Below are positions 7,823-18,088 of a stretch of 64,000 nucleotides of DNA, one piece after another. Within the stretch, counting starts at the first letter, position 1; the number at the start of each line of letters is the position of its first letter. Where the stretch lies: the NCBI GenBank assembly GCA_010365135.1, contig JAAFGY010000002.1, positions 1-64,000 on the forward strand, read 5' to 3'. The stretch comes from Flavobacterium sp. (lineage in GTDB: Bacteria > Bacteroidota > Bacteroidia > Flavobacteriales > Flavobacteriaceae). The notes under the pieces were generated by a model that had not been told where the DNA came from, did not search any database, and saw only the letters and a list, made by a program, of their open reading frames with translations. Both the position numbers and the translations under genes were made by a program.

Positions 7823-8911
7823 CTATTTTAATAATTTTACTATTTCGTCCACTATTTGTTTTGTGGCATTTGGCAAAGCCAAATGTTTGATGTTTTTACT
7901 CAACTGATCTTGTTTTCCTTGATCACGCAACAAGGCCTCAAAAACAAGGCTAAATTGTGAATTCAATTCGGATTCTTTCAGCATTAATGCTCCTTTTTTA
8001 TCCACTATGGATTTTGCGTTTTTAGTTTGATGATCTTCGGCAACATTGGGTGACGGAATAAAAATCACTGGTTTTCCCACGATACACAATTCTGAAACCG
8101 ATGATGCTCCAGCACGTGAAATTACAATATCTGCAGCGGCATAAACCAAATCCATTCTATCAATAAACGCTAAAACATGAATAGTATTCGAAATATATTT
8201 TTTATAATCTTCAAAATAAAATTTGCCACATTGCCAGATGATTTGCACTTCTAAAGCGGCGAATTTTTTTAGTTCTTTTTCAATTAATTGGTTGACTCTT
8301 CGTGCTCCAAGGCTTCCTCCAAGCACTAATAAAGTTTTTTTATTGGGATCTAAATTCAAATATTGTAGCGCTTCATCCTTTTTGCTATCGATGTCAATTA
8401 AATCCTGACGAACCGGATTTCCAGTCAAAATCGTTTTTTGTTTTGGAAAAAACCGTTCCAAGTTTTCGTAAGCAACACAAATCTTATTCGCTTTCTTGCT
8501 CAAAATTTTATTGGTAATCCCAGGATAAGAATTTTGTTCTTGAATCAAGGTTGGAATATTGAACATATTGGCCATTTGTAACAATGGTCCCGATGCAAAA
8601 CCTCCGGTTCCAATAACCACATTAGGTTTGAATTCCTTAATTATTTTTCGAGATTTCCATAAACTATCGATCAATTTAAAGGGAAACATAGCGTTTTGAA
8701 AGGTCAATTTTCGTTGTAAACCAGCAATCCAAAGCCCTTCAATTCTATAACCTGATTGTGGGACTTTTTGCATTTCCATTTTATCTTTGGCACCTACAAA
8801 AAGAATTTCAGCATCAGGGAAACGAGATTTTAGTTCATTCGCAATGGCAACCGCAGGATAGATATGTCCTCCAGTTCCGCCTCCACTTAATATGAATTTT
8901 AAATTTTTCAT
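7823..8911 (-). CDS. murG: UDP-GlcNAc transferase MurG
   Basis: Peripheral inner-membrane glycosyltransferase (GT28) that adds GlcNAc to lipid I to make lipid II. The first glycine-rich loop GGGTGGH is at residues 10-16. The second ([14 protein letters not shown]) and the C-terminal donor-binding region ([25 protein letters not shown]) are intact. 362 residues, normal length. It lies 11 bases downstream of ftsW, and its stop codon touches a hexad repeat. Confidence 0.98.
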   Translation of the reverse strand: MKNLKFILSGGGTGGHIYPAVAIANELKSRFPDAEILFVGAKDKMEMQKVPQSGYRIEGLWIAGLQRKLTFQNAMFPFKLIDSLWKSRKIIKEFKPNVVIGTGGFASGPLLQMANMFNIPTLIQEQNSYPGITNKILSKKANKICVAYENLERFFPKQKTILTGNPVRQDLIDIDSKKDEALQYLNLDPNKKTLLVLGGSLGARRVNQLIEKELKKFAALEVQIIWQCGKFYFEDYKKYISNTIHVLAFIDRMDLVYAAADIVISRAGASSVSELCIVGKPVIFIPSPNVAEDHQTKNAKSIVDKKGALMLKESELNSQFSLVFEALLRDQGKQDQLSKNIKHLALPNATKQIVDEIVKLLK

Positions 8912-8922
8912 TTATCGACCAC

Positions 8923-10224
8923 TTATTTATTCAAAACTGCATTCATTGGATTTTTCGCATTATCTTCAATTGAATAGTTTTCTTCAGTATTCATTTCGGC
9001 GTCATTTTCTTCTTCTATTTGCTTGTCAATTAGTTTTTGTAAGGCTGCTTCTCTTCTTGCTTTATCACTTATTTCTTGAGCAATTTCTTCGTCTTTTTTG
9101 GTCACATTAATAATGATTCCCAATGCAATACATGTCATCCAAATAGAGCTTCCTCCACTACTTATCAGCGGCAACGTTTGACCAGTTACTGGCAATAATT
9201 CAACGGCAACAGCCATATTGATCATCGCTTGAAAAATTAATGGAAATCCTAGTCCAACCACTAATAATTTTCCAAACAAGGAGTTCGCTTTATGTGCGGC
9301 AATTACAAATCTAAAAAACAGCAATAAATACAAAAATAATATTCCTAAGCCACCAATTAATCCCCATTCTTCGACAATAATGGCATAAATAAAATCGGAA
9401 GAAGATTGTGGCAAAAAGTGTTTTTGAACACTTTTCCCTGGTCCAAGCCCGTAAACTCCCCCAGAAGCTATTGCGATTTTGGCTTTTTCTATTTGGTAAT
9501 CATCTTCGCCTGGTTTGTCGGTTCTGAAATTTTCAATTCTACTTTCCCAAGTATCAACCCTACTGAAAAAATGAGAATCAGGAAATGCTTTTGCCAATAA
9601 AACAAATAATAATAATGCTGTAAATCCAGCTCCAATTATAAATCCTAAATATTTTAATGGGTATTTTCCAACGAAAGTCAACATCAATATCATCGAAAAT
9701 ATCAAAGCCGCTGTAGAGAAATTGGAAGGCAAAATAAATCCTAATGTCACAAAAATAGGAAGCCATAATTCTACAAGTGAGTCTTTAAAACTAATTTCTT
9801 CTTCTCGTTTTTTAGCCAAATATCTTGCTGTAAAAACAAACAAAACAATAGCTGCAAATGTTGATGTCTGAAAGGATATTCCAATAAATGGGATTTGTAT
9901 CCATCGACTGGCATTGGCTCCAGCGATGACCGTTCCTTTTATCATTGTGTACCCTAATAGCAACCAAACAATGGGTAAAGCGATCTTCGAAATTCCTCTA
10001 TAATAGTGAAATGGCACTTTGTGAACCCAATAAATAATTATAAAACCGATGAAAATATGAGCTAAATGTTTCAGTAAATAACTAATGGTATTCCCTGTTC
10101 CGTGACCAATATAAGCCAAATTACTACTCGCACTAAAAACAGGCATAAACGAAAACAACGCTAATAAAGCCACAAATGACCATATTACTCTGTCTCCTTT
10201 AAGATTGTTTACTAGTTCTTTCAT
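8923..10224 (-). CDS. ftsW: Peptidoglycan glycosyltransferase FtsW
   Basis: SEDS-family polymerase working with the class B PBP FtsI at the septum. Multiple membrane segments cover about residues 12-385. Conserved SEDS pieces include the periplasmic GPGKSVQKHFLPQSSSDF loop, EEWGLIGG, and the ending TGQTLPLISSGGSS. A charged cytosolic tail of about 50 residues (EEIAQEISDKARREAAL onward) is an extra typical of this group. Sits between murD and murG in the dcw order. Confidence 0.97.
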   Translation of the reverse strand: MKELVNNLKGDRVIWSFVALLALFSFMPVFSASSNLAYIGHGTGNTISYLLKHLAHIFIGFIIIYWVHKVPFHYYRGISKIALPIVWLLLGYTMIKGTVIAGANASRWIQIPFIGISFQTSTFAAIVLFVFTARYLAKKREEEISFKDSLVELWLPIFVTLGFILPSNFSTAALIFSMILMLTFVGKYPLKYLGFIIGAGFTALLLFVLLAKAFPDSHFFSRVDTWESRIENFRTDKPGEDDYQIEKAKIAIASGGVYGLGPGKSVQKHFLPQSSSDFIYAIIVEEWGLIGGLGILFLYLLLFFRFVIAAHKANSLFGKLLVVGLGFPLIFQAMINMAVAVELLPVTGQTLPLISSGGSSIWMTCIALGIIINVTKKDEEIAQEISDKARREAALQKLIDKQIEEENDAEMNTEENYSIEDNAKNPMNAVLNK

Positions 10225-10329
10225 TTTAATGTATGATTTACGATATTTGAAATACGATATTTGAAAACGATTTTAAAGATTTATTACACCAACACAAATC
10301 GAAAATCGTATATCCTATATCGTATATTT
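10225..10329. repeat. Tandem-repeat paired arms between murD and ftsW
   Basis: One arm (10236-10274) contains two 14-bp copies of ACGATATTTGAAAW (10240 and 10254) followed by CGATTTT. The other arm (10296-10326) has CG steps at 10300, 10307 and 10321, a 7-bp register, and is largely complementary to the first (ATACGATAT and CGATTTT blocks pair). About 20 unrelated bases separate them. The second arm directly follows the murD stop and the first ends about 11 bases before the ftsW start. Confidence 0.65.
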
Positions 10330-11667
10330 TTACAGGTTTTTAACCGCTTGTTTAAATTGATTTCCCCTGTCTTCATAGTTTTCGAATAAATCGAAACTGG
10401 CACAAGCTGGAGACAATAAAACAGTATCTCCTTTTTCAGATAATTTTTGGGCCATTTTCACTGCATCTTCCATATTGTTTACTTCAATCATCATATCAAC
10501 TACGTTGCCAAAAACATCGATAATTTTTTTGTTATCCACACCTAGGCAGATGATGGCTTTTACTTTTTCGCGAACCAATGACATCAATTCGTTGTAATCA
10601 TTTCCTTTATCAACACCGCCCACAATCCATACTGTTGGCGTATTCATACTGTCTAATCCAAAAAATGTCGCATTGACATTAGTTGCTTTTGAATCGTTGA
10701 TGTATTGTACATTTTGGATTTTCAACACTTTTTCTAAACGATGTTCCACACCTTGAAAATTCGACAAACTTTCTCTAATGGTTGCATTTCTAATTTTCAT
10801 CAATTTTGCTACAGAAGTTGCCGCCATTGCATTTTTCATATTGTGTTTGCCTTCAAGTGCCATAGTTTCGGTTTCCATTGTGAATTCTTCCTCGTTGATG
10901 ATGTTTACTTCCATTGTTTTGTTTTTTATAAATGCTCCGTTTTCGAATGTTTTTGTCAGCGAAAAAGGAATTAATTGGGCTTTAGTTTTATGGTGTTTAA
11001 ACCATTCTGCGATTGCTTCGTCATCGGCATCGTAAATGAGGAAATCTTCCTCGGTTTGGTTCATTGTGATTCTAAATTTCGAAGCGATGTACTTTTCATA
11101 TTTATAATCGTATCGGTCTAGATGATCTGGACTTATATTCGTAATTATTGCAATATGTGGCTTGTAAGCTATAATTCCATCCAGTTGAAAACTGCTCAAC
11201 TCCAATACATAACTATCATATTTATCATCTGCAACTTGCCACGCAAAACTCTTTCCGATGTTGCCCCCCAAACCCACATTCAATCCGGCTGATTTTAGCA
11301 AATGATGCGTCAACATTGTTGTTGTTGTTTTTCCGTTGCTTCCTGTTATTCCAATCGTGATGGCTTTTGTGAAAGGCATTGCGAATTCAATTTCTGAAAT
11401 TACTGGGATTCCTTTTTCGAGTAATTTTTTTACGATTGCTGATTTTTTTTCAGGTATTCCAGGACTTTTCATTACCACATCGGCATTCAAAATCAGGTCT
11501 TCGGTATGAGTTCCTTCTTCCCAAGCAATGCCATTTATGATAAGAACTTCTTTGTAATTGTCTTTTATTTTTCCATAATCGGACACAAAAACATCATATC
11601 CTTTTTTCTTACCAAGAATTGCAGTTCCTATACCGCTTTCGCCACCACCAAGAATTACTAACCTCAT
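10330..11667 (-). CDS. murD: UDP-MurNAc-L-alanine--D-glutamate ligase MurD
   Basis: Adds D-Glu to the muropeptide precursor. Residues 1-13 form a nucleotide-binding turn (RLVILGGGESGIG), the ATP loop GSNGKTTTT is at 109-117, and NDSKATN and LLSPACASFD are family motifs of the C-terminal half. I use the ATG at 11667 (445 residues). A frame-extending ATG at 11727 would place 20 odd residues inside the mraY coding region. Starts 3 bases after the mraY stop. Confidence 0.97.
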   Translation of the reverse strand: MRLVILGGGESGIGTAILGKKKGYDVFVSDYGKIKDNYKEVLIINGIAWEEGTHTEDLILNADVVMKSPGIPEKKSAIVKKLLEKGIPVISEIEFAMPFTKAITIGITGSNGKTTTTMLTHHLLKSAGLNVGLGGNIGKSFAWQVADDKYDSYVLELSSFQLDGIIAYKPHIAIITNISPDHLDRYDYKYEKYIASKFRITMNQTEEDFLIYDADDEAIAEWFKHHKTKAQLIPFSLTKTFENGAFIKNKTMEVNIINEEEFTMETETMALEGKHNMKNAMAATSVAKLMKIRNATIRESLSNFQGVEHRLEKVLKIQNVQYINDSKATNVNATFFGLDSMNTPTVWIVGGVDKGNDYNELMSLVREKVKAIICLGVDNKKIIDVFGNVVDMMIEVNNMEDAVKMAQKLSEKGDTVLLSPACASFDLFENYEDRGNQFKQAVKNL

Positions 11668-11669
11668 TA

Positions 11670-12899
11670 TTATCTTAATTTTAAGGTTACTATTGATAAG
11701 ATGGCGAGCATTATGGACACAATCCAAAATCGGGTTACAATTTTACTTTCGTGATAGCCTTTCTTTTGATAATGATGATGCAAAGGCGCCATCAAAAAGA
11801 TTCTTCGGCCTTCGCCAAAACGTTTTTTTGTGTACTTGAAATAAGCTACTTGTAAAACCACGGAGAAATTTTCGACCAAAAATATTCCACATAATAAAGG
11901 AATTAATAACTCTTTTCGAACGGCAATCGCCAAAACTGCAATAACTCCGCCAATAGTCAAACTTCCAGTGTCGCCCATAAATACTGACGCAGGATAGGAA
12001 TTATACCAAAGAAATCCGATCAACGCACCCACAAATGCGGCAATAAAAACGGTCATTTCTCCCGAATAGGGGATATACATAATGTTCAAATAATTGGAAA
12101 AAATAATATTTCCTGAAACGAAAGTAAAAATCCCCAATGCCAAGACTGAGACCGCAGAAGTTCCCGCAGCCAATCCGTCGATTCCATCGGTTAAATTGGC
12201 TCCGTTAGAAACTGCTGTTATAATAAAAATGACCATTGGAATAAAAATCAACCAAGCCCAATCTTCATAACCTTTTCCGGTCCAAGCTAATAATTCGGCA
12301 TAATCAAATTGATTGTTTTTAAAGAAAGGAATTGTTGTAGCGGTCGATTTTTCGTAAACCGGAGCTTGAGTAATTACATTTTCTGTCGGTGCTTTAAAAA
12401 TATTGCTTTTTTCGGTGTCGGTTCTAATGGTTACAACAGGATTAAAATACAGAACTGATCCTACTATTAAACCCAATCCCACTTGGCCAAAGACCTTGAA
12501 TATTCCTTTTAATCCTTGTTTGTCTTTTTTGAAAATTTTGATATAATCGTCAATAAAACCAATGGTTCCCATCCACAATGTGGTTACAATTAGTAATACG
12601 ATGTAAATATTTTGAAGTTTAGCAAAAAGAAATACTGGAATTAATGTGGCAAAAATGATGATTAATCCACCCATTGTTGGTGTTCCCGCTTTTTCGTTTT
12701 GACCTTCCAGTCCAAGTTCACGAACGGTTTCGCCAATTTGCTGTCTTCGCAAAAAACCAACCACTCTTTTACCATAAATAGTGGATAAAAGCAAGGAAAG
12801 CATAAAAGCCATTGCCGATCTGAAAGTAATATATTGAAAAACTCCTGCTCCCGGAATGTCCATTGTTTTGTCTAAATATTCAAATAAGTAGTATAACAT
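11670..12899 (-). CDS. mraY: Phospho-MurNAc-pentapeptide transferase MraY
   Basis: Integral membrane enzyme making lipid I on undecaprenyl phosphate. Key motifs are present: GTPTMGGLI near residue 70, [27 protein letters not shown] and [10 protein letters not shown]. At 409 residues it is about 50 longer than the Escherichia enzyme. The excess is a hydrophilic insertion at roughly residues 155-205 ([17 protein letters not shown] ... [10 protein letters not shown]), which looks like a Bacteroidota-type periplasmic or loop extension. Confidence 0.98.
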   Translation of the reverse strand: MLYYLFEYLDKTMDIPGAGVFQYITFRSAMAFMLSLLLSTIYGKRVVGFLRRQQIGETVRELGLEGQNEKAGTPTMGGLIIIFATLIPVFLFAKLQNIYIVLLIVTTLWMGTIGFIDDYIKIFKKDKQGLKGIFKVFGQVGLGLIVGSVLYFNPVVTIRTDTEKSNIFKAPTENVITQAPVYEKSTATTIPFFKNNQFDYAELLAWTGKGYEDWAWLIFIPMVIFIITAVSNGANLTDGIDGLAAGTSAVSVLALGIFTFVSGNIIFSNYLNIMYIPYSGEMTVFIAAFVGALIGFLWYNSYPASVFMGDTGSLTIGGVIAVLAIAVRKELLIPLLCGIFLVENFSVVLQVAYFKYTKKRFGEGRRIFLMAPLHHHYQKKGYHESKIVTRFWIVSIMLAILSIVTLKLR

Positions 12900-12905
12900 A
12901 TATTT

Positions 12906-14369
12906 CTATTTATGGAGTTGGTTTAGTAATTCCGAAACGGTTTTCATATCATCAAAATCGTGGCGAATACCTTGAATTTCCTGATAAGTTTCGTGTCCTT
13001 TTCCGGCAATTAAAATAATATCATTGGGCTGAGCCAATTGGCAAGCCGTTTTTATGGCTTGTTTTCTATCGGTAATTGACAAGGATTTTTTATAATTTTG
13101 AGGCGCAACTCCTTGTTCCATTTCGTTGATAATAACTTCTGGATCTTCATTTCTCGGATTGTCTGAAGTCAGAATAGTTTTATCGCTCAATTCAGTGGCA
13201 ATGTCCGCCATAATTGGGCGCTTGGCTTTGTCTCTATTGCCGCCACAACCTACAACTGTAATTAATTGCTCGTTCTTGGTGCGAATATCATTGATGGTTT
13301 TTAGTACATTTTCCAAGGCGTCTGGTGTGTGTGCATAATCCACAATCGCCGTAATATTGGAATTGGAAACAATGAATTGGAATCGACCTGAAACACTTTC
13401 TAAATCGGATAATAATCGCAATACTTCCAGACTTTCCATTCCCAATTGAATTGCCGTTCCGTAAATTGCCAATAAATTATAAGCATTAAAAGTACCAATG
13501 AGTTTTACCCAAACTTCATTGCCATTTATTTTTAACAACAATCCCGACAATTGATTTTCAAGAATTTGTGCTTTGTAATCGGCGTAGGATTTTAAGGCAT
13601 ACGTCAGTTTTTTTGCAGCCGTATTTTGCAACATTACTGGGCCATTTTTATCATCAATATTGGTTAATGCAAAAGCAGTTTTTGGCAAATTGTCGAAAAA
13701 TGATTTTTTAACGTCTCGATATTCTGCAAATGTGGGGTGATAATCTAAATGATCGTGTGACAAATTGGTGAAAATCCCGCCAACAAAGTGTAAGGCTTCG
13801 GTACGTTTTTGATGAATTCCATGAGAACTCACTTCCATAAAACAGTATTCAACACCGGCTTCAACCATTTCTTTTAAGTAATGATTTATTGTAATGGAAT
13901 CGGGTGTGGTGTGCGTTGCTTTGTATTCTAAATCATCGACCAAGATTTTTACTGTGGATAAAAGACCCACTTTGAAACCCGCTTTTTTGAATAATTGGTA
14001 CAATAAAGAAGCAATTGTTGTTTTGCCATTTGTTCCTGTAATCCCAATCAATTTTAATTTTTGCGAAGGATTATCAAAATAATTGGCAGCCATATAGGCC
14101 AAAGCTTTATTGGTGTCTATTACTTGAATATAGGTGATTCCCCTTGTAATTGTTTCTGGAAGAGTGTCGCAAATAACGGCAATTGCCCCATTCCAAATGG
14201 CGGTTTCAATAAAATCGTGACCGTCTGAAATCGTGCCACGAATAGCCACAAAAACATCATTGGCTTCAATTTTTCTGGAATCAAATTCCATTTTATTGAT
14301 AGCAATATCGGTCGAACCTTTTACAGCTTCAATCGCGACTTTGTATATGATTTCTTTTAAAATAATCAC
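12906..14369 (-). CDS. murE: UDP-MurNAc-tripeptide synthetase MurE (meso-DAP type)
   Basis: Adds the third amino acid to UDP-MurNAc-Ala-Glu. The ATP loop GTNGKTT is at residues 112-118. The specificity motif DNPR at 403-406, within DNPRNEDP, is the one that selects meso-diaminopimelate, so the cell wall should be DAP-type. The start is GTG at 14369; it overlaps the ftsI stop as GTGA, a coupling arrangement. The next internal Met is at residue 27, inside a conserved region, so GTG is preferred. 487 residues. Confidence 0.97.
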   Translation of the reverse strand: MIILKEIIYKVAIEAVKGSTDIAINKMEFDSRKIEANDVFVAIRGTISDGHDFIETAIWNGAIAVICDTLPETITRGITYIQVIDTNKALAYMAANYFDNPSQKLKLIGITGTNGKTTIASLLYQLFKKAGFKVGLLSTVKILVDDLEYKATHTTPDSITINHYLKEMVEAGVEYCFMEVSSHGIHQKRTEALHFVGGIFTNLSHDHLDYHPTFAEYRDVKKSFFDNLPKTAFALTNIDDKNGPVMLQNTAAKKLTYALKSYADYKAQILENQLSGLLLKINGNEVWVKLIGTFNAYNLLAIYGTAIQLGMESLEVLRLLSDLESVSGRFQFIVSNSNITAIVDYAHTPDALENVLKTINDIRTKNEQLITVVGCGGNRDKAKRPIMADIATELSDKTILTSDNPRNEDPEVIINEMEQGVAPQNYKKSLSITDRKQAIKTACQLAQPNDIILIAGKGHETYQEIQGIRHDFDDMKTVSELLNQLHK

Positions 14370-16372
14370 GATAATTCTAATATTATAGTTGTGTTTTTAT
14401 CTAAACTGCCTCCTGCTTGTATGGATTGTTTTTTTACTTTTCCAACGCCAATTATTTTAACTTTTACACCAAGATTTCCAAATAAAGCTACGGCGTCCAT
14501 TCCTGACATTCCTTTTACATTTGGCACAATAGACATTTGTTGTTTTTGTGATTTTGCGTAATAAGTGTCATAATCAGTTTCCTGTTTTGGTATTTTTCTA
14601 TCAATGTTTTTTATCTCATTTGTCGAAGGTGCATCGGTAAAAATCTTCTGTGCAATTCGTTTGAAAACGGGTCCAGCAACATCGGCGCCATAATAATTGT
14701 TTTTAGATGTATTGGGTTTATGAACCACAACAATGCAAGAATATTTAGGATTTTCAGCTGGAAAATAACCCACAAATGAAGAGGCATAGTATTTCTCTGA
14801 ACCTCCATTTTTTGCGTAATTTACTTGCGCTGTTCCTGTTTTTCCTGCCATCGAAAAATCTTTGGAATATAATTTAGCACCGGTTCCTTTTTTAACTGCG
14901 TTCAATAAAACTGCTTTCAGTTTCAAGATGGTTTCCTGCGAACACACCTTTGGATTTATGACAACTTTATCATATTTTTTGATAGTTTTGTCCCATTGTT
15001 TAATTTCGGAAACCATTTGTGGTTTGACCATTTCACCATTATTGGCAACCGCATTATAGAACGTAAGCGTTTGTAAGGGCGTAACCGAAACTCCATATCC
15101 AAAAGCCATCCACGGAAGGGATAGATTGGACCAGTTTTTATCTGTTGGTTGCGGAATTATTGGAATTCCTTCTCCTTTAAATTCCATTCCTAGTTTTTTA
15201 TTCAATCCAATGGCGTCAACGTGATTGACAAATTGAGAAGGATTATTTTTATAATTATTATAGACCGCTTGTACCATTACGGTATTCGACGAAACTTCAA
15301 ATCCTCGCGCTAAAGAAATTTTTCCGTAACCCCCTTTATGAGAATCTCTCACGGATTTTCCTGAATAAGTAACAACTCCTCCATAGGTGTTAAAAACGGC
15401 ACTGGTATCTATTTTTTTGTCATCCAAAAGAATCATTAAATCAACCAATTTAAAGGTTGAACCTGGCTCGTGAGACTCGGCATAAGCATAATTTGTGGTT
15501 TCATAATAGGTACCATCTGTATCTCTTCCTAAATTCGAAATGGCTTTTATTTTGCCCGTTTTGGCTTCCATAACCACAACGCAGCCGTGATCGGCTTGAT
15601 ATTCTTCTAATTGTTTTAACAAAGCGTGATGCGCAATATCCTGAATAAATACATCAATTGTCGAAATCACGTCATAGCCATCTTGAGGATCAACTTCGTT
15701 CACGTCACGAATGGGTTTCCATTGTCCTTTAGCAATTTTTTGTTTTAAAATTTTCCCGTCTTTTCCATTCAGATATTTCCTGTAAGCCCATTCAATTCCT
15801 TTTCCGTCGGGTGTTCCGTCAGGATTTCTTCTTTCATAGCCAATGGTTCGTTCCGCAATTTTTCCTATTGGATGTTCCCGAACGGTTTCTTGTTCGATAA
15901 TAATTCCTCCTTTATAAGCTCCTAATTTGAAAAGTGGAAAACTTTTAATTTTTACAAATTCGGTGTAACTTAAATCGCGAGCTACGAGATAATATCGGTT
16001 TTTATTGGCTCTGGCTTTTCGCAATTCATTAAGAAAAAAACCGCTTGGTTTTCTCAAAAGAATTGACAATGAATCGGCCAAGGGTTTAACATTTTTTTCG
16101 AATGCTTCTGATTTTGGGGCAACAGCATCAAATCGAATTTCATAATTGGGAATTGAAGTCGCTAATAAGCTTCCATCGGCAGAATAAATATTTCCTTTAT
16201 TGGCTGGAATAACAAAATTTCTCACCGTTCTTTCTTTGGCTAATTTTCTATAGTAATCGCCTTCGACCCATTGAATATTGGTCAATTTTATGACAATAGC
16301 GATTGCCATCAAAAAGACGACGAAAGCTACCAGATAAATTCGGTAGGATATATTTTTATCTTCTACTGCCAT
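14366..16372 (-). CDS. ftsI: Class B penicillin-binding protein FtsI (PBP3) with PASTA domain
   Basis: Septal transpeptidase. One N-terminal membrane segment (about residues 12-31), a dimerisation/pedestal domain, then the transpeptidase with active-site S305-T-F-K308, SSN at 361-363 and KTGT at 511-514. Residues about 613-668 form one PASTA domain (PNVKGMSGMDAVALFGNLG), a feature better known from Gram-positive PBPs but present in many Bacteroidota. Overlaps the ftsL frame by 10 bases and murE by 4, so it is tightly coupled. Confidence 0.97.
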   Translation of the reverse strand: MAVEDKNISYRIYLVAFVVFLMAIAIVIKLTNIQWVEGDYYRKLAKERTVRNFVIPANKGNIYSADGSLLATSIPNYEIRFDAVAPKSEAFEKNVKPLADSLSILLRKPSGFFLNELRKARANKNRYYLVARDLSYTEFVKIKSFPLFKLGAYKGGIIIEQETVREHPIGKIAERTIGYERRNPDGTPDGKGIEWAYRKYLNGKDGKILKQKIAKGQWKPIRDVNEVDPQDGYDVISTIDVFIQDIAHHALLKQLEEYQADHGCVVVMEAKTGKIKAISNLGRDTDGTYYETTNYAYAESHEPGSTFKLVDLMILLDDKKIDTSAVFNTYGGVVTYSGKSVRDSHKGGYGKISLARGFEVSSNTVMVQAVYNNYKNNPSQFVNHVDAIGLNKKLGMEFKGEGIPIIPQPTDKNWSNLSLPWMAFGYGVSVTPLQTLTFYNAVANNGEMVKPQMVSEIKQWDKTIKKYDKVVINPKVCSQETILKLKAVLLNAVKKGTGAKLYSKDFSMAGKTGTAQVNYAKNGGSEKYYASSFVGYFPAENPKYSCIVVVHKPNTSKNNYYGADVAGPVFKRIAQKIFTDAPSTNEIKNIDRKIPKQETDYDTYYAKSQKQQMSIVPNVKGMSGMDAVALFGNLGVKVKIIGVGKVKKQSIQAGGSLDKNTTIILELS

Positions 16373-16713
16373 ATTTTTTGAAAGAAGTTTTTATCTTCTA
16401 TTACTTTTCTAACTTTTATTTTTGTTGGAGGAACCGTTGATGGAAATATGTTTCTTTCCACCATTTTTTCTGAAACGGTCGATTCCATTCTTAGTTTCAT
16501 TAATTCAGAACGTCTATCTACAAACTCGGAACGCAGTTCTTTCACCTGATTGGTCAACTCGGCAATTTTAAATACTTTTTGCTCAAAACGCTGGGTATTG
16601 GCAATCATAATAATGGCGAGAACAATCAAAAAAACGATAAAACGCCAGCTTTTTATGGCATCATCTTCTATAAGAAACCGCGCTTTTAATATGTCGTAAA
16701 CTCCTTTTTTCAT
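16363..16713 (-). CDS. ftsL: FtsL-like cell division protein
   Basis: A 116-residue bitopic protein in the FtsL slot between rsmH and ftsI. A basic cytosolic start is followed by one membrane segment (about residues 25-40, FIVFLIVLAIIMIAN) and then a periplasmic coiled coil (FKIAELTNQVKELRSEFVDR). Sequence similarity to classical FtsL is low, so the assignment rests on topology, size and gene order. It overlaps rsmH and ftsI by a few bases on both sides. Confidence 0.85.
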   Translation of the reverse strand: MKKGVYDILKARFLIEDDAIKSWRFIVFLIVLAIIMIANTQRFEQKVFKIAELTNQVKELRSEFVDRRSELMKLRMESTVSEKMVERNIFPSTVPPTKIKVRKVIEDKNFFQKIWQ

Positions 16714-17615
16714 TTTTTTTCTGCTATTCTCAACTTGGCACTTCTTGCTCTATTGTTGATTTTGATTTCATCATAATCAGGAACAATTAGTTTTCCAATG
16801 GTTTTGAAGGGAACCGAAAAATTACCAAAAAAGTCCCGTTCTGGTTCGCCTTCGAACATTCCGTTTTTGATGTATCTTTTTACCAATCGGTCTTCCAATG
16901 AATGGTAAGAAATCACGCTTAATCGTCCTCCTGGATTCAATATTTCTAAGGATTGTTCTAAAAATTCTTTCAAAACGTCCATTTCCTGATTGACTTCAAT
17001 TCGAATCGCTTGATAGATTTGTGCCAATATTTTATTCCGAATTCGTTCTGGTAAATATTTCGCCAAAACTTCTTTCAAATCATCTGTGGTTTTAATGGGT
17101 TGATGCTCTCTAGCTTCGATAATTGTTCGTGCCAAAACTGCCGCGTTTTTCAATTCTCCATAATCCAAAAAAACTCTTTTCAGATTAGCATCATCATATT
17201 CATTGACTACTCGATAGGCATTCAAATCATTTTTTTGACTCATTCGCATATCCAATTCGGCATCAAAACGGGTTGAAAAACCTCGTTCAGGAACGTCAAA
17301 TTGATGTGAAGAAACACCTAAATCGGCCAAAATTCCGTCCACACTTTTCACACCATAAAAACGTAAAAACCTTTTTATAAATCTAAAATTTTCATTGATT
17401 AATGTAAATCTTTCGTCTGGTAAAGCATTGGCCAAAGCATCTTCGTCTTGATCAAAAGCAAACAATTTTCCGTTTGGACCTAATCGATTCAAAATTGCTG
17501 CCGAATGTCCGCCGCCGCCAAAAGTCACGTCAACGTAAACGCCGTCGGGTTTTATATTCAACCCATCAACCGATGCTTGAAGCAAAACTGGATTATGATA
17601 TTCCATTGTCGTCAT
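16710..17615 (-). CDS. rsmH: 16S rRNA (cytosine-N4)-methyltransferase RsmH (MraW)
   Basis: SAM-dependent methyltransferase modifying C1402 of 16S rRNA. Typical blocks are YHNPVLLQASVDGL at the start, VDVTFGGGGHSAAIL (SAM-binding), DQDEDAL, DGILADLGVSSHQFD, and SYHSLEDRLVKRYI. Normal length for the family (301). ATG at 17615 overlaps the mraZ end by 23 bases; a second ATG three codons later (17606) is an equally possible start. Confidence 0.97.
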   Translation of the reverse strand: MTTMEYHNPVLLQASVDGLNIKPDGVYVDVTFGGGGHSAAILNRLGPNGKLFAFDQDEDALANALPDERFTLINENFRFIKRFLRFYGVKSVDGILADLGVSSHQFDVPERGFSTRFDAELDMRMSQKNDLNAYRVVNEYDDANLKRVFLDYGELKNAAVLARTIIEAREHQPIKTTDDLKEVLAKYLPERIRNKILAQIYQAIRIEVNQEMDVLKEFLEQSLEILNPGGRLSVISYHSLEDRLVKRYIKNGMFEGEPERDFFGNFSVPFKTIGKLIVPDYDEIKINNRARSAKLRIAEKK

Positions 17616-18063
17616 TTGTATTTCCCATTACTTCTTCGGCTAAATCTGCAAAATCTACATCTTCTCCGCTTATCGATTTTTCGTATAAATCTTTGTCCCA
17701 AATCTCAACAATGTTAACAGCAGACGAAAACACAGCGTCTTTCGAAATACTGGCAAAAACCACCAAATCTTTCGGTACCAATAATCTTCCCAAAGCATCG
17801 ATTTCAACTACTTTTACACCCGCTGTAAATCTGCGAATGAAATCGTTGTTTTTCTTAACGAATCGGTTCAGTTTATTGATTTTTTGCATCATCAAATCCC
17901 ATTCTTCCATTGGATACAATTCTAAACAAGGTTGAAAAACGGAACGCTTCAAAACAAAACCGTTTTGAAGAGATGCAGCCAGTTGTTTTTTTAGAGGCGC
18001 AGGCAAAAGCAACCTTCCTTTGGCATCGACTTTACATTCATATGTTCCGACAATTGTATTCAA
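17593..18063 (-). CDS. mraZ: Transcriptional regulator MraZ
   Basis: AbrB-like DNA-binding protein with two SpoVT-AbrB repeats: GTYECKVDAKGRLLLPAPLKKQL near the start, and VEIDALGRLLVPKDLVVFA near residue 90 (both shown in part). First gene of the dcw operon and, by analogy with other bacteria, its autorepressor; four GTGGTA boxes lie just upstream. The start is TTG at 18063: there is no in-frame ATG before the conserved N-terminus, and the promoter at 18089-18096 leaves only about 20 bases of leader. 156 residues. Confidence 0.95.
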   Translation of the reverse strand: MNTIVGTYECKVDAKGRLLLPAPLKKQLAASLQNGFVLKRSVFQPCLELYPMEEWDLMMQKINKLNRFVKKNNDFIRRFTAGVKVVEIDALGRLLVPKDLVVFASISKDAVFSSAVNIVEIWDKDLYEKSISGEDVDFADLAEEVMGNTNDDNGIS

Positions 18064-18088
18064 GTTCGATTTTTTAAATGACGTAGAG

